Shown here in pieces: positions 8,055 through 16,339 of a DNA stretch of 64,000 nucleotides. This stretch comes from JACVRW01 sp963819635 (lineage in GTDB: Bacteria; Actinomycetota; Thermoleophilia; Solirubrobacterales; Thermoleophilaceae). Numbering within the stretch: position 1 is the first letter of the stretch; every line of letters starts with the position of its first letter. Location of the stretch: positions 1,178,001 through 1,242,000 of the forward strand of contig CAWFWX010000003.1 of NCBI GenBank assembly GCA_963819635.1, in the 5' to 3' direction. Both the position numbers and the translations under genes were made by a program. The notes beneath the pieces are model-generated. The model searched no databases and was not told the DNA's origin. It saw nothing but the letters and a program-made list of their open reading frames with translations.

Positions 8055-9163
8055 CCTATCCCCGCCTCTCCGACAAGGAGATGACGCGCCGGCGCGATGC
8101 CCTCGCCGCCGAGCTCGAAGCCTCGGACGCGTCGCACGCGGTGATCTATGGCGCGAATCGCTCGGGACCCGCCATCGGCTGGCTCACGCGCTGGCCGGTC
8201 ACGCGCGAGGCGCTCTGCGTGTTCACGCCCGGCGAGCGCGACCTGCTGCTCGTGAACTTCTACAACCACATCCCGAACGCCGAGCGAATCGCGACCGAGG
8301 CCGAGGTTCGCTGGGCGGGGCCGAAGCCGATGGCGACGGCGCTCGAGGAGCTCGGCCGGCGGGGCGCCCGCGACGGCCGCGTGGCGGTGATCGGCCCACT
8401 CGGCTACCGGCCCTACGCGGCCCTCGCGGAGTTTGCGTCGCCGGTCCCGCTCGACCATGCCTACACGCGACTGAGGCTGAGAAAGTCCGCCGAGGAGCTC
8501 GAGTGGCTCAGGGTGGGATGCGGTTTCACGGACGACGCCGTCAGGGCGCTCCACGAGCACGCCGGACCGGGCACCGACGAGCGCGAGCTGGGGAACCTGG
8601 CCGAGCGGGCGTACATGGGGCGCGGCGGCACGACCCACATCCACTACTTCGGGACCAACGTTCCCGCACAATGGCCGGCAGCTCGAACGCTAGAGCGCGG
8701 CGACGTGCTGAGCTGCGAGATCAGCGCGTCGTACTGGGACTACACCGGTCAGCTGCTGCGCACCTTCGCGGTCGCGGACGATCCGCCCCCGCTCTACCGG
8801 GAGCTCCATGACGTTGCCGACGCGGCCTTCGACGCGCTGTTCGAGCGTGTCCGGGCCGGCGCCACGGCGGCAGAGCTCGTAGAGGCCTCCGCGGTGATCG
8901 GAGACGCGGGCTTCACCACCCGCGACGACCTCGTGCACGGCTTCGTGGGCGGCTACCTCCCACCCGTCCTCGGTGACAAGACCCGGATGCTCGAAGCGGT
9001 TCCGGACTTCACGCTCGAGGAGGGCATGACCATCGTCATACAGCCGAACGTCGTGACGAGCGACGAGAGCGCCGGGGTGCAGACGGGCGAGTTGATCGCA
9101 GTGACGGCCGACGGTGCCGAGCGCCTGCACGACTACGAGCGAGGGTTGCTGAGGATCGGGTAA
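8051..9163 (+). CDS. M24-family (creatinase fold) protein lacking most metal ligands
   Basis: The 370-residue product has the creatinase/aminopeptidase P layout, with ARTLERGDVLSCEIS, VHGFVGGYLPP, EEGMTIVIQPNV and QTGELIAVT. Compared with M24 metallopeptidases, the first Asp is Glu (CEIS), the second Asp region reads YTGQLLRTF with Gln at the ligand position, and the first Glu is Gln (VIQPN); only the His and the last Glu are normal. This is the pattern expected for a non-metal hydrolase or a degenerate partner. It starts with GTG overlapping the MDR stop by 4 bp. It may act with the paralogue at 5669-7033. Confidence 0.8.
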   Translation: MTYPRLSDKEMTRRRDALAAELEASDASHAVIYGANRSGPAIGWLTRWPVTREALCVFTPGERDLLLVNFYNHIPNAERIATEAEVRWAGPKPMATALEELGRRGARDGRVAVIGPLGYRPYAALAEFASPVPLDHAYTRLRLRKSAEELEWLRVGCGFTDDAVRALHEHAGPGTDERELGNLAERAYMGRGGTTHIHYFGTNVPAQWPAARTLERGDVLSCEISASYWDYTGQLLRTFAVADDPPPLYRELHDVADAAFDALFERVRAGATAAELVEASAVIGDAGFTTRDDLVHGFVGGYLPPVLGDKTRMLEAVPDFTLEEGMTIVIQPNVVTSDESAGVQTGELIAVTADGAERLHDYERGLLRIG

Positions 9164-9206
9164 TCGTCTGACAAGCTGTTCGAGGGTCTCGAGTAAGGAG
9201 GGCAGC

Positions 9207-9800
9207 ATGGCTTCACCGCAGCGCATCAGCTACGTGCCGCTGGAGGAGATGACGCCGGAGATGCGCGCCGAGATGGAGCGCTGCGCACGCGAGGGGACGC
9301 CCCGGCCGGAGAGCTCGGCCATTCGAGCGCATGTGCCGGCGGCGTTCTGGTTCTTCGCGAGCTCCTGGAACGACCTCTTCCGCAAGGGCATCGTCGACCA
9401 TCCGCTCAAGGAGCTCTGCCGCGTCTACGTGTCGCGCAGCGTGAAGTGCGAGTACTGCGGCAACCAGCGCTCCGAGGCCGGCCGGGAAGGCGGGCTCGTC
9501 GAGGGTAAGTACGACGAGCTGCTGAATTTCGAGTCGTCCGAGACCTACTCCGAGCGCGAGAAGGCCGCGCTCGCGTACGCCGAGGCGATCGTCTGGACGG
9601 GTAACGCGGACGACGCGCTCTGGGAGCGGCTCTACGCGCACTTCAGCGAGGCCGAGCTCGTCGAGTTGGGCTGCTTCATAGGGCTCACGCTCGGGCAGCA
9701 GTCGTGGCTGCGGCTCCTGAACATCGACCATCACCAGGTGATGGCGGGGACCGACGCCGCCATGGCCCCGGGGTTTGAGCGCGACGCGGCACAGGTCTGA
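9207..9800 (+). CDS. Carboxymuconolactone decarboxylase/AhpD-like protein
   Basis: This 197-residue all-helical protein contains RVYVSRSVKCEYCGNQRSEA: the CxxC of AhpD-like alkylhydroperoxidases, but with Arg where AhpD has the catalytic His four residues later. Later helices (EREKAALAYAEAIVWTG and ELVELGCFIGLTLGQQ) fit the CMD fold. Members act as peroxidases, decarboxylases or are of unknown role in degradation clusters. A ribosome-binding sequence AAGGAGGG precedes the ATG, and the LLM gene follows after 1 bp. Confidence 0.8.
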   Translation: MASPQRISYVPLEEMTPEMRAEMERCAREGTPRPESSAIRAHVPAAFWFFASSWNDLFRKGIVDHPLKELCRVYVSRSVKCEYCGNQRSEAGREGGLVEGKYDELLNFESSETYSEREKAALAYAEAIVWTGNADDALWERLYAHFSEAELVELGCFIGLTLGQQSWLRLLNIDHHQVMAGTDAAMAPGFERDAAQV

Positions 9801-9801
9801 C

Positions 9802-10758
9802 GTGCAGATCTTCGGCCCCGACATCCGTTTCGGCGTCCACTCCGGACCTCAGAACACGAGCTTCGACGACTACCGGGACCTCTGGATCCGCTGTGAGGAG
9901 CTTGGCTACGACTGGGTTTCGGACTTCGACCACTTCTATCCGATCTTCAGTGATCCGGCCGGTCCGCAGTTCGAGGGCATGACGCTCCTCTCCGCAATGG
10001 CCGCCCAGACGAGCCGCGTCCGCTGCGCGGTGCTGGTTCTTGGCGTCACCTACCGGCATCCGGCTGTGCTCGCGAACATGGCCGCCACCATCGACCACGT
10101 CTCGGGTGGCCGGCTGGAGCTCGGAATGGGGGCTGCCTGGTTCGAGCTGGAGCACGACCAGTACGGCATCCCGTTCCCGCGCATCGGCGTGCGGATGGAC
10201 ATGCTCGATGAGGCCTGCCGGATCATGCGGAGCCTGTGGACTCAGGAGACCACCACGTTCGAGGGCAGGCACTACCAGCTCAAGGACGCGCGCTGCGAGC
10301 CGAAGCCCGTGCAGGAGCACCTGCCGCTCGTGATAGGCGGAGCGGGAGAGCGGCGAACCCTGCGCATCGTCGCCGAGCACGGCGACATCTGGAACATGTT
10401 CTACGGCGATGTGGACGAGTACCGGCACAAGCTCGACGTCCTCGCCGGGCACTGCGCCGACGTGGGCCGGGACCCCGCCGACGTGCGCAAGTCGCTCACG
10501 TTCCGCGCCATCCTGGACGAGGACGAGCAGACCGCGCGCGACCGCGCCCGCGAGCTCCACGGCGACCCCCTGCCCGAGCGCCTCCAGAGGATGATGATCG
10601 TGGGCACGCCCGAGCAGTGCGTCGAGCAGCTGCGCCCCTACGCCGACCTCGGCGTGGGCGACTTCCTGCTCGGCTCCATGACACCCGTGGACCGGCAGAC
10701 GATCGAGCTCGTCGCGGGGTCGGTCGCCCCCGCCCTGAAGGCCGCCGTCACCGCCTGA
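9802..10758 (+). CDS. LLM-class (luciferase-like) flavin/F420-dependent oxidoreductase
   Basis: A TIM-barrel luciferase-like protein of 318 residues. Typical features are FGVHSGPQNTSFDDYRDL at the N-terminus, SRVRCAVLVLGVTYRHPAV, SGGRLELGMGAAW, RMDMLDEACRIMRSLW and LPLVIGGAGERRTLRI. Family members use FMNH2 or F420H2 to oxygenate or reduce small organics; actinobacteria often use F420. The GTG at 9802, 1 bp after the preceding stop, was preferred over an ATG inside that gene. It is the last gene of the forward operon and its stop is separated from the convergent cupin stop by a single base. Confidence 0.85.
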   Translation: MQIFGPDIRFGVHSGPQNTSFDDYRDLWIRCEELGYDWVSDFDHFYPIFSDPAGPQFEGMTLLSAMAAQTSRVRCAVLVLGVTYRHPAVLANMAATIDHVSGGRLELGMGAAWFELEHDQYGIPFPRIGVRMDMLDEACRIMRSLWTQETTTFEGRHYQLKDARCEPKPVQEHLPLVIGGAGERRTLRIVAEHGDIWNMFYGDVDEYRHKLDVLAGHCADVGRDPADVRKSLTFRAILDEDEQTARDRARELHGDPLPERLQRMMIVGTPEQCVEQLRPYADLGVGDFLLGSMTPVDRQTIELVAGSVAPALKAAVTA

Positions 10759-10759
10759 T

Positions 10760-11152
10760 CTAAGCCACCTCGTAGCCCGCCGCCTCGAGCGAGCCCGCAC
10801 CCTCCCAGCCCCAGATCAGCAGCACGTCCTCCTCCGAGGTGTTGTTGAACCCGTGCCAGTGACCGGCGGGCGTGAAGATCACGTCGCCCGCCCGCGACGG
10901 CTCCGTGCCGTCAGCCGTGTAGATCTCACCGCGGCCGCTCATCACGACCAGGAACTCGTTGCAATTCGGGTGGCGGTGGCGATCGTGCCGGGCACCGGGC
11001 GGCAGCAGGGTGCGGCCGACCACCAGGCCGCTCGACCCGGCGGTCCGCTCGTCGATCAGGAACTGCACCCGCATGTCGACCCAGCCCTCGTCCTCGCGCA
11101 AGCCCTGCTCGAGCGGCACATCCGTGATCCTGGTGCGGTACGGCTGAGCCAT
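10760..11152 (-). CDS. Small cupin-domain protein
   Basis: A single-domain cupin of 130 residues. Motif 1 is HDRHRHPNCNEFLVVMSG (HxH...E) and motif 2 is PAGHWHGFNN, giving the usual metal ligands His, His, Glu and His. Such proteins act as dioxygenases, isomerases or decarboxylases on small acids, or as sugar/acid epimerases. It is the last gene of the 14-gene minus-strand operon; its ATG overlaps the preceding stop as TGATG. Confidence 0.83.
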   Translation of the reverse strand: MAQPYRTRITDVPLEQGLREDEGWVDMRVQFLIDERTAGSSGLVVGRTLLPPGARHDRHRHPNCNEFLVVMSGRGEIYTADGTEPSRAGDVIFTPAGHWHGFNNTSEEDVLLIWGWEGAGSLEAAGYEVA

Positions 11153-12042
11153 CAGTCCATCCCTCCCATGCGGCGATACGCCTCGTGCACGCTGACGATG
11201 AAGTCGCGATCGGCCCGCTTGGAGCTTCGCGCCGCGTTCAACACCTCGCTCGTCGCGGCGCAGGTGGGCACCGCCGCGCCCAGCCGGCGCGCCAGCTCCT
11301 GCGCGATCACCAGGTCCTTCTGCTGGAGCTCGACGTCCGCGAACACGTCGGTGTCCTCCACGAGCAGCGGCGCGCGGTAGCCGACCACCGGCGACGCGAT
11401 CACGCTCTTCAAGACGGCGTCTACGACCGCGCCACGGTCGACACCTGCCTTCTCGACCAGCGCCACCGCCTCGGCCAGGGCCGTGACCGACACCACGAGC
11501 GCCAGGTTGATCGCCACCTTCGTGAGGATCGCCTGGCCGTTCGGCCCGATGTAGGTGACCTTGGGCCCGATGACGTGCAGCACATCCTCGACATGCTCAA
11601 AGGCCGCTCGCTCGCCCCCCACCATCACGGACATCTGGCCCGCCGCCAGCGTCGCCGGGCTGCCCGACACCGGGCAGTCGAGGAACGACGCGCCCGCCTC
11701 GCGCACGCGGTCCGCCATCGCCACGCTGACGTCGGGCGCGATCGTGCTGATGTCCGCCCAGACCGTGCCCTCGCGGATGCCCGTCAGCACGCCGTCCGGT
11801 CCGTCGGCGGTCGCCTCGATCGCCGCGGCGTTGGTGAGCATGGTGAACAGCACGTCGACCGAGGCGGCGAGCTCGCGCGGGGTGTCCGCCCAGGTCATGC
11901 CGGCCGCCAGCAGCGGCTCGGCCTTCTCCTTCGTGCGGTTCCAGCCCACGACCTCGTAGCCCGCGTCCATCAGCCGCCGCGCGATGCCCGCGCCCATAGC
12001 GCCGAGGCCGGCGAAGCCCACACGCTCAATTTCCCTGAACAT
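11152..12042 (-). CDS. NAD(P)-dependent beta-hydroxyacid dehydrogenase (3-hydroxyisobutyrate/tartronate semialdehyde type)
   Basis: The 296-residue protein has GFAGLGAMGAGIARRLMDAG (Rossmann), DCPVSGSPATLAAGQM (substrate loop) and the catalytic lysine in LTKVAINLAL. It is a second, distinct member of the family also found at 4573-5550, consistent with semialdehyde/hydroxyacid intermediates in the pathway. It overlaps the 2Fe-2S subunit gene by 17 bp and the cupin by 1 bp. Confidence 0.88.
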   Translation of the reverse strand: MFREIERVGFAGLGAMGAGIARRLMDAGYEVVGWNRTKEKAEPLLAAGMTWADTPRELAASVDVLFTMLTNAAAIEATADGPDGVLTGIREGTVWADISTIAPDVSVAMADRVREAGASFLDCPVSGSPATLAAGQMSVMVGGERAAFEHVEDVLHVIGPKVTYIGPNGQAILTKVAINLALVVSVTALAEAVALVEKAGVDRGAVVDAVLKSVIASPVVGYRAPLLVEDTDVFADVELQQKDLVIAQELARRLGAAVPTCAATSEVLNAARSSKRADRDFIVSVHEAYRRMGGMD

Positions 12043-12508
12043 GATTTCCCCTCATCTCGCGCGCGGCGTGCTCGACCGCCTCGACGATCCCGAGATAGCC
12101 CGTGCAGCGGCACAGGTTCCCCGCGAGCGCCTCGCGGAGCTGCTCGTCGCTCGCATCCGGGTGCTCGCGCAGGAACCCCTCCATGGACATCAGGAACCCG
12201 GGCGTGCAGAACCCGCACTGAAGCGCATGCGCCTCGTGGAAGGCGCGCTGGAGCGGGTGCAGCTCCCCATCCTCCGCCAATCCCTCGACCGTCTTGAGCG
12301 CGCGGCCGTTCGCCTGCACCGCGAGCATCAGGCAGGAGCGCACCGGCTCGCCGTCGAGCTGCACGGTGCAGGCGCCGCACACACCCTGCTCGCAGCCGAC
12401 CTTGGTCCCGGTCAAGCCGGCGTCGTGCCGGATGAAGTCAGAGAGCAGCGTCCGCGGCTCGACGTCGCCCTCGTGGACGCGTCCGTTGATCTCGACGCCG
12501 ATCCTCAC
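12026..12508 (-). CDS. Molybdenum hydroxylase small subunit, two [2Fe-2S] clusters (CoxS/XdhC-like)
   Basis: This 160-residue iron-sulfur subunit has the plant-ferredoxin-type cluster motif CEQGVCGACTVQLDGEPVRSC and the helical second cluster motif with CGFCTPG and CRCTGY. It passes electrons from the molybdenum centre to FAD in xanthine dehydrogenase/aldehyde oxidase/N-heterocycle hydroxylase complexes. The subunit genes run large, medium, small in transcription order, each overlapping the next by 4 bp. Confidence 0.92.
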   Translation of the reverse strand: MRIGVEINGRVHEGDVEPRTLLSDFIRHDAGLTGTKVGCEQGVCGACTVQLDGEPVRSCLMLAVQANGRALKTVEGLAEDGELHPLQRAFHEAHALQCGFCTPGFLMSMEGFLREHPDASDEQLREALAGNLCRCTGYLGIVEAVEHAAREMRGNHVQGN

Positions 12509-13302
12509 GCCATCGCCTCCTCGATCGCCCGGCGCGCCAGCTCGGCGCAGAGCGCGCGGCGGTGCTCGTCTTCGACCTCCTGCACGGCGAGCGCGGCGGC
12601 CTCGCGCGGCTCCGCCCCGTCCGCGAGCGCCCGCTCAGCCGCCTTCGCGCGGGCGGGGACCGGGCCCGCGCCGAGCAGCGCGATGGCGGCGCGCCGGTCC
12701 GGAGCAACCACGGCGGCCGCGCCGGCGGTCGCGAAGTCGCCGTGCGTGCGCGCGTGCTCCGCGAAGCCGCTGCCCGCGCCCTCGGGCTGCTCCGGGACCT
12801 CGATCTCCACGAGCAGCTCGTCCGGCTCTCGTGCCGTGTACAGCGGTCCGCGGAAGAGGTCTGCGCCGTCCAGCACACGGTCGTCGCGCGGCGAGCGCAG
12901 GCGGTAGCGCGCCCCGAGCACTGTCAGCGCCACGGGCAGCTCGGCGGCCGGGTCCGCGTGCGCGACCGAGCCGCCGACGGTCCCGCGCGTGCGGATCTGG
13001 GGATGCCCGACCAGCTCTACGGCCTTCTGGAGCAGCGGCCAGCGCTCCCCGACGAGCTCGGAGCGCTCGAGCGCCGCCTGCCGCGTCATCGCCCCGATCC
13101 GAAGCGTGCCGTCCTCGATACGGATGTAGTCCAGTTCTACGATCCCGTTGATGTCCACCACCAGCTCCGGTCGCGCGAGGCGAAGGTTCAGCAGCGGAAC
13201 GAGGCTCTGCCCGCCCGCGAGCAGGGCCGTGTCGAGCCCCAGCAGCGGAAGCGCCTCGTCGATCGACGTCGGCGCGCGGTAGTTGAAGGGCGCCGGCTTC
13301 AC
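12505..13302 (-). CDS. Molybdenum hydroxylase medium subunit, FAD-binding (CoxM-like)
   Basis: A vanillyl-alcohol-oxidase-type FAD subunit of 265 residues. It has the FAD motifs ALLAGGQSLVPLLNLRLARP and TRGTVGGSVAHADPAAELP, matching AGGQSL and TIGG in CoxM. It collects electrons from the 2Fe-2S subunit and passes them to an acceptor. The GTG at 13302 overlaps the large-subunit stop (GTGA), which fixes the start; the frame upstream is out-of-register sequence inside the large-subunit gene. Confidence 0.9.
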   Translation of the reverse strand: MKPAPFNYRAPTSIDEALPLLGLDTALLAGGQSLVPLLNLRLARPELVVDINGIVELDYIRIEDGTLRIGAMTRQAALERSELVGERWPLLQKAVELVGHPQIRTRGTVGGSVAHADPAAELPVALTVLGARYRLRSPRDDRVLDGADLFRGPLYTAREPDELLVEIEVPEQPEGAGSGFAEHARTHGDFATAGAAAVVAPDRRAAIALLGAGPVPARAKAAERALADGAEPREAAALAVQEVEDEHRRALCAELARRAIEEAMA

Positions 13303-15377
13303 GAACTCGCCTCCCGCAGCGCGCGCCACAGTTTCTCCTCGGTGAACGGCGGATCGACCCCCCTGCCGCCGAGCGCATCCGCCACCGCATTCGCCACCGC
13401 GGCCGGCGTGCCGATCGCGCCACCCTCGCCGATCCCCTTCGCGCCGATCGGGTTGAGCGGCGACGGCGACTCGACGAACGCGGCCTCCACCGGCGGCATC
13501 TCGGCCGCGGTCAGCAGGCTGTAGCCCACGAACGAGGCGAAGGTCGGATTGCCCTCCTCGTCGTACGCGGCCTCCTCCACGAGGCACTGCCCGAGCCCCT
13601 GCGCCGTCCCTCCGAGCACCTGTCCCTCAGCGAGCAGCGGGTTGACGATCGTGCCGGCGTCGTCCACCGCCGCCAGCCGCAGCACGCGCAGGCGTCCCGT
13701 GGACCGCTCGATCTCCACGACCGCGGCGTAGGCGCCCGACGAGAAGACCAGGTCGGACTCGAAGCGGGCGCTCGCGCTGATCCCGGGCTGGGGATCCTCC
13801 ACCTCGCGCAGCTTCTCCTTCAGCGCGTCGACGGCCTGCACGACCGCCGAGCCGCCCATTGCCACCGAGCGGCTTGCGAAGGTGCCGACACCGCGCGGAA
13901 CCTCCTTCGAGTCGCCGAAACGAAGCTCCACGTCCTCGATCCCGACGCCGAGCCGGTCGGCCGCGAGCTGAGCGAACGTGGTGTCGTGGCCCTGGCCGTG
14001 CGGCGACGAGCCGCTCCGGATCAGCACGCGCCCCTCCGGCAGCAGCTCCGCGACCGCGGTCTCGAACATGCCGCCCGCGCGCTCGACGTACATGCCGAAG
14101 CCGGTCCCAACGACCCGCGTCTCGTCGGAGTGGCGCTCCGGCTTCACGAGCTCCTCGGCGAGCTCGAGGCAGCGCGCGTAGTCGCCCGAGTCGTACGTCC
14201 AGCCGAGCGCGGTCTCGTAGGGGAAGGAGCGGATCAGGTTGCGGCGGCGCAGCTCCAGCGGTTCGATCCCGAGCTCCCGGGCGGCGATGTCCACGGTGCG
14301 CTCCAGGAAGTACGCGGCCTCGGGCCGCCCGGCGCCGCGGTACGGGCCGGTCGGCACCTTGTTCGTGCGCATGCCCATGAGCTCGACGTCGGCCGCCTGG
14401 ATGTCGTAGACGCCGCACATGAGCATCGCGGTGGTGTGCCCGGGGATAGCCGTGGTGGGCATCAGGTAGCCGCCGAGGTCCGCGCGGATGCGCGCGCGCA
14501 GAGCCAGCATCGTGCCGTCGCCGTCGAGCGCGAGCTCCACATCGGCCTCCACCCCACGGCCCTGATACGACGCGATGAAGTTCTCCTCCCGGTCCTCGGC
14601 CCACTTGACGGTCCGGCCGGCCGCCATCGCCGCCGCGGCCACGACCGCTGTCTCCGGCGAGACCACGCCCTTGCTGCCGAACGCGCCGCCCACGTCGGGC
14701 ACGATCACGTGGATCGACTCCTCGGGCCGGTCGAGCACGGCCGCCAGGCCGGCGAGCTGGCGGTGGCTGTCCTGCGCCGAGACCCACACCGTCAGCAGGT
14801 CGTCCGCCTCGTCGTAGGAGGCGATCGCGCCACGCGGCTCCATCGGCACGGGCGCCAGCCGCGGCAGTGCGTGGCTCGCGCGCACGACGTGAGCGGCCGA
14901 CTCGAACGCGCCGTCCACGTCCCCGCTGACCCTGCGCCACTCGCTCAGCGTCACCTCGGAGTCGCGTGCGGCGAGCACGGGCTCGAGCGGCTCGTAATCC
15001 ACCTCGACCAGCTCGGCGGCGTCCTCGGCCAGCGCCCGCGATTCGGCGAGCACGGCCGCCACCGGCTGGCCGGAATAGCGGACCTCGTCCCGCGCCAGCA
15101 CCGGGTGTCCCTCCGAGGAGACCGTTCCCCCTTCGATCCCCTGCACCGGCAGGTCGCGCGCGTGGCCCTCGAGGTCGGCCGCGGTGATCACCGTCACCCC
15201 GTCGAGCTCGTCCGGCACCGCCACGCCGCCGATGCGGGCGTGCGCGAACGGGCTGCGCACGAATGCGACGTGCGCCGCGCCCGGCGGATCGATGTCGTCC
15301 AGATAGCGAGTGTCGCCGCGCAGGATCCGGTCGTCCTCGCGGCGCCGCAGCGGGCGGCCGACCAGCCGCCCGGTCAA
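13299..15377 (-). CDS. Molybdenum hydroxylase large subunit, xanthine dehydrogenase/form II CoxL family
   Basis: The catalytic subunit binds molybdopterin cytosine dinucleotide. It has an N-terminal xanthine-dehydrogenase a/b hammerhead domain (from about residue 20), DVGGAFGSKG, the loop GPYRGAGRPEAAYFLE and the C-terminal catalytic glutamate segment GAKGIGEGGAIG. The loop is the YRGAGR (form II) type and not the selenyl-cysteine loop of true aerobic CO dehydrogenase, so hydroxylation of an N-heterocycle, aldehyde or similar is expected. I use the TTG at 15377, which overlaps the upstream stop by 4 bp; at 692 residues it is somewhat short for the family, and no good ATG or GTG is nearby. Confidence 0.88.
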   Translation of the reverse strand: MTGRLVGRPLRRREDDRILRGDTRYLDDIDPPGAAHVAFVRSPFAHARIGGVAVPDELDGVTVITAADLEGHARDLPVQGIEGGTVSSEGHPVLARDEVRYSGQPVAAVLAESRALAEDAAELVEVDYEPLEPVLAARDSEVTLSEWRRVSGDVDGAFESAAHVVRASHALPRLAPVPMEPRGAIASYDEADDLLTVWVSAQDSHRQLAGLAAVLDRPEESIHVIVPDVGGAFGSKGVVSPETAVVAAAAMAAGRTVKWAEDREENFIASYQGRGVEADVELALDGDGTMLALRARIRADLGGYLMPTTAIPGHTTAMLMCGVYDIQAADVELMGMRTNKVPTGPYRGAGRPEAAYFLERTVDIAARELGIEPLELRRRNLIRSFPYETALGWTYDSGDYARCLELAEELVKPERHSDETRVVGTGFGMYVERAGGMFETAVAELLPEGRVLIRSGSSPHGQGHDTTFAQLAADRLGVGIEDVELRFGDSKEVPRGVGTFASRSVAMGGSAVVQAVDALKEKLREVEDPQPGISASARFESDLVFSSGAYAAVVEIERSTGRLRVLRLAAVDDAGTIVNPLLAEGQVLGGTAQGLGQCLVEEAAYDEEGNPTFASFVGYSLLTAAEMPPVEAAFVESPSPLNPIGAKGIGEGGAIGTPAAVANAVADALGGRGVDPPFTEEKLWRALREASS

Positions 15378-16339
15378 GCCGGCTGTCCTGCGAGCGCTTC
15401 GACGACGGCGCCAAGCGCCGCCAGGCCCTCGTCCGCGCCGGTCTCGGGACGGTCGTCGCCGCGGATGCAGCGCCCGAACTCCGCCAGCTCCTCGGCGAGC
15501 ATGTCGCGCTCCTCGAACTCGACGGGTTCGCCGTCGAGGGTGAGCGTCGTCACGCCGTCGAGCGCCCGGGCGTCGGGCCAGACCGAGAAGTCGGTGCGGT
15601 AGTCGAGCACCGCGCCGGTCCCGAGGAGCCGCAGCGAGAGCGTCTTCGGCGAGACGTAGCTCCCGGCCAGCGAACCGAGCGCGCCGGACTCGAACTCCAG
15701 CGTCACGACGCCGACATCGTCTATGTCGGCCGGGGTGTGGACGTGCGCGAAGCGGCCCGAGGCCCGCCGAACCGGGCCGAGCCAGTACGACAGCGTGTCG
15801 ACGTGGTGGATGCCGAGCTGCATGATCGGGCCACCCGGGTTGCGCTCGCGCGTCGCGCGCCACGCCTCGGGCTTGAAGGAGCCCGGGAGCGACATGTTCG
15901 CCTCGGCCAGCACCACGTCCCCGAGAGCCCCGTCGTCCAGCAGCTCCTTCACCCGCCGCGCCGCGCCGAGCCGGCGGAAGGCATGTCCGACCATCAGCGC
16001 CACGCCGGCCGCGTCGCAGGCCTCGCTCATCCGCTCGCCGGCCTCGACGCTGTCCGCGATCGGCTTCTCGACGAACACGTGCCGGCCGCGCTCGGCGCAC
16101 GCGAGCGCCTGCTCCTCGTGCACGTCGTTGGGTGTGACCAGCAGGACGCCCTCGACGCCCGGATGCTCGATCGCGTCCTCGAGGCTCGCCGCCGGCTCGC
16201 AGTCGAAGCGCTCGGCGAACTCGCGCCGCCGGTTCTCGCTCCGGCTGAAGCAGGCCGCGACGTCGAGCCCGGCGCGGCCCGCGGCCTCGGCGAGGCGCGG
16301 CGCCCACATGCCGGTGCCCACCACCGCGACCGCGGTCAT
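15374..16339 (-). CDS. Gfo/Idh/MocA-family NAD(P)-dependent oxidoreductase
   Basis: A 321-residue dehydrogenase with an N-terminal Rossmann domain (VAVVGTGMWAPRLAEAA), the FVEKPIADSVEAG motif (EKP lysine) and a C-terminal beta-sheet domain with IMQLGIHHVDTLSYWLG supplying the usual catalytic histidine. The family oxidises or reduces sugar-like or cyclic polyol substrates. ATG 16339 overlaps the hydrolase stop by 4 bp. Confidence 0.86.
   Translation of the reverse strand: MTAVAVVGTGMWAPRLAEAAGRAGLDVAACFSRSENRRREFAERFDCEPAASLEDAIEHPGVEGVLLVTPNDVHEEQALACAERGRHVFVEKPIADSVEAGERMSEACDAAGVALMVGHAFRRLGAARRVKELLDDGALGDVVLAEANMSLPGSFKPEAWRATRERNPGGPIMQLGIHHVDTLSYWLGPVRRASGRFAHVHTPADIDDVGVVTLEFESGALGSLAGSYVSPKTLSLRLLGTGAVLDYRTDFSVWPDARALDGVTTLTLDGEPVEFEERDMLAEELAEFGRCIRGDDRPETGADEGLAALGAVVEALAGQPA

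Noticed and set aside
13299..15377. Naming the Mo hydroxylase a carbon monoxide dehydrogenase (coxL)
   Set aside because: The loop is YRGAGR, not the form I active-site loop with the essential cysteine.
13299..16307. Extending the Mo hydroxylase large subunit upstream to about 1000 residues
   Set aside because: The extension is Arg/Gly-rich and lies over the Gfo/Idh/MocA gene in another frame; the protein homology begins after 15377.
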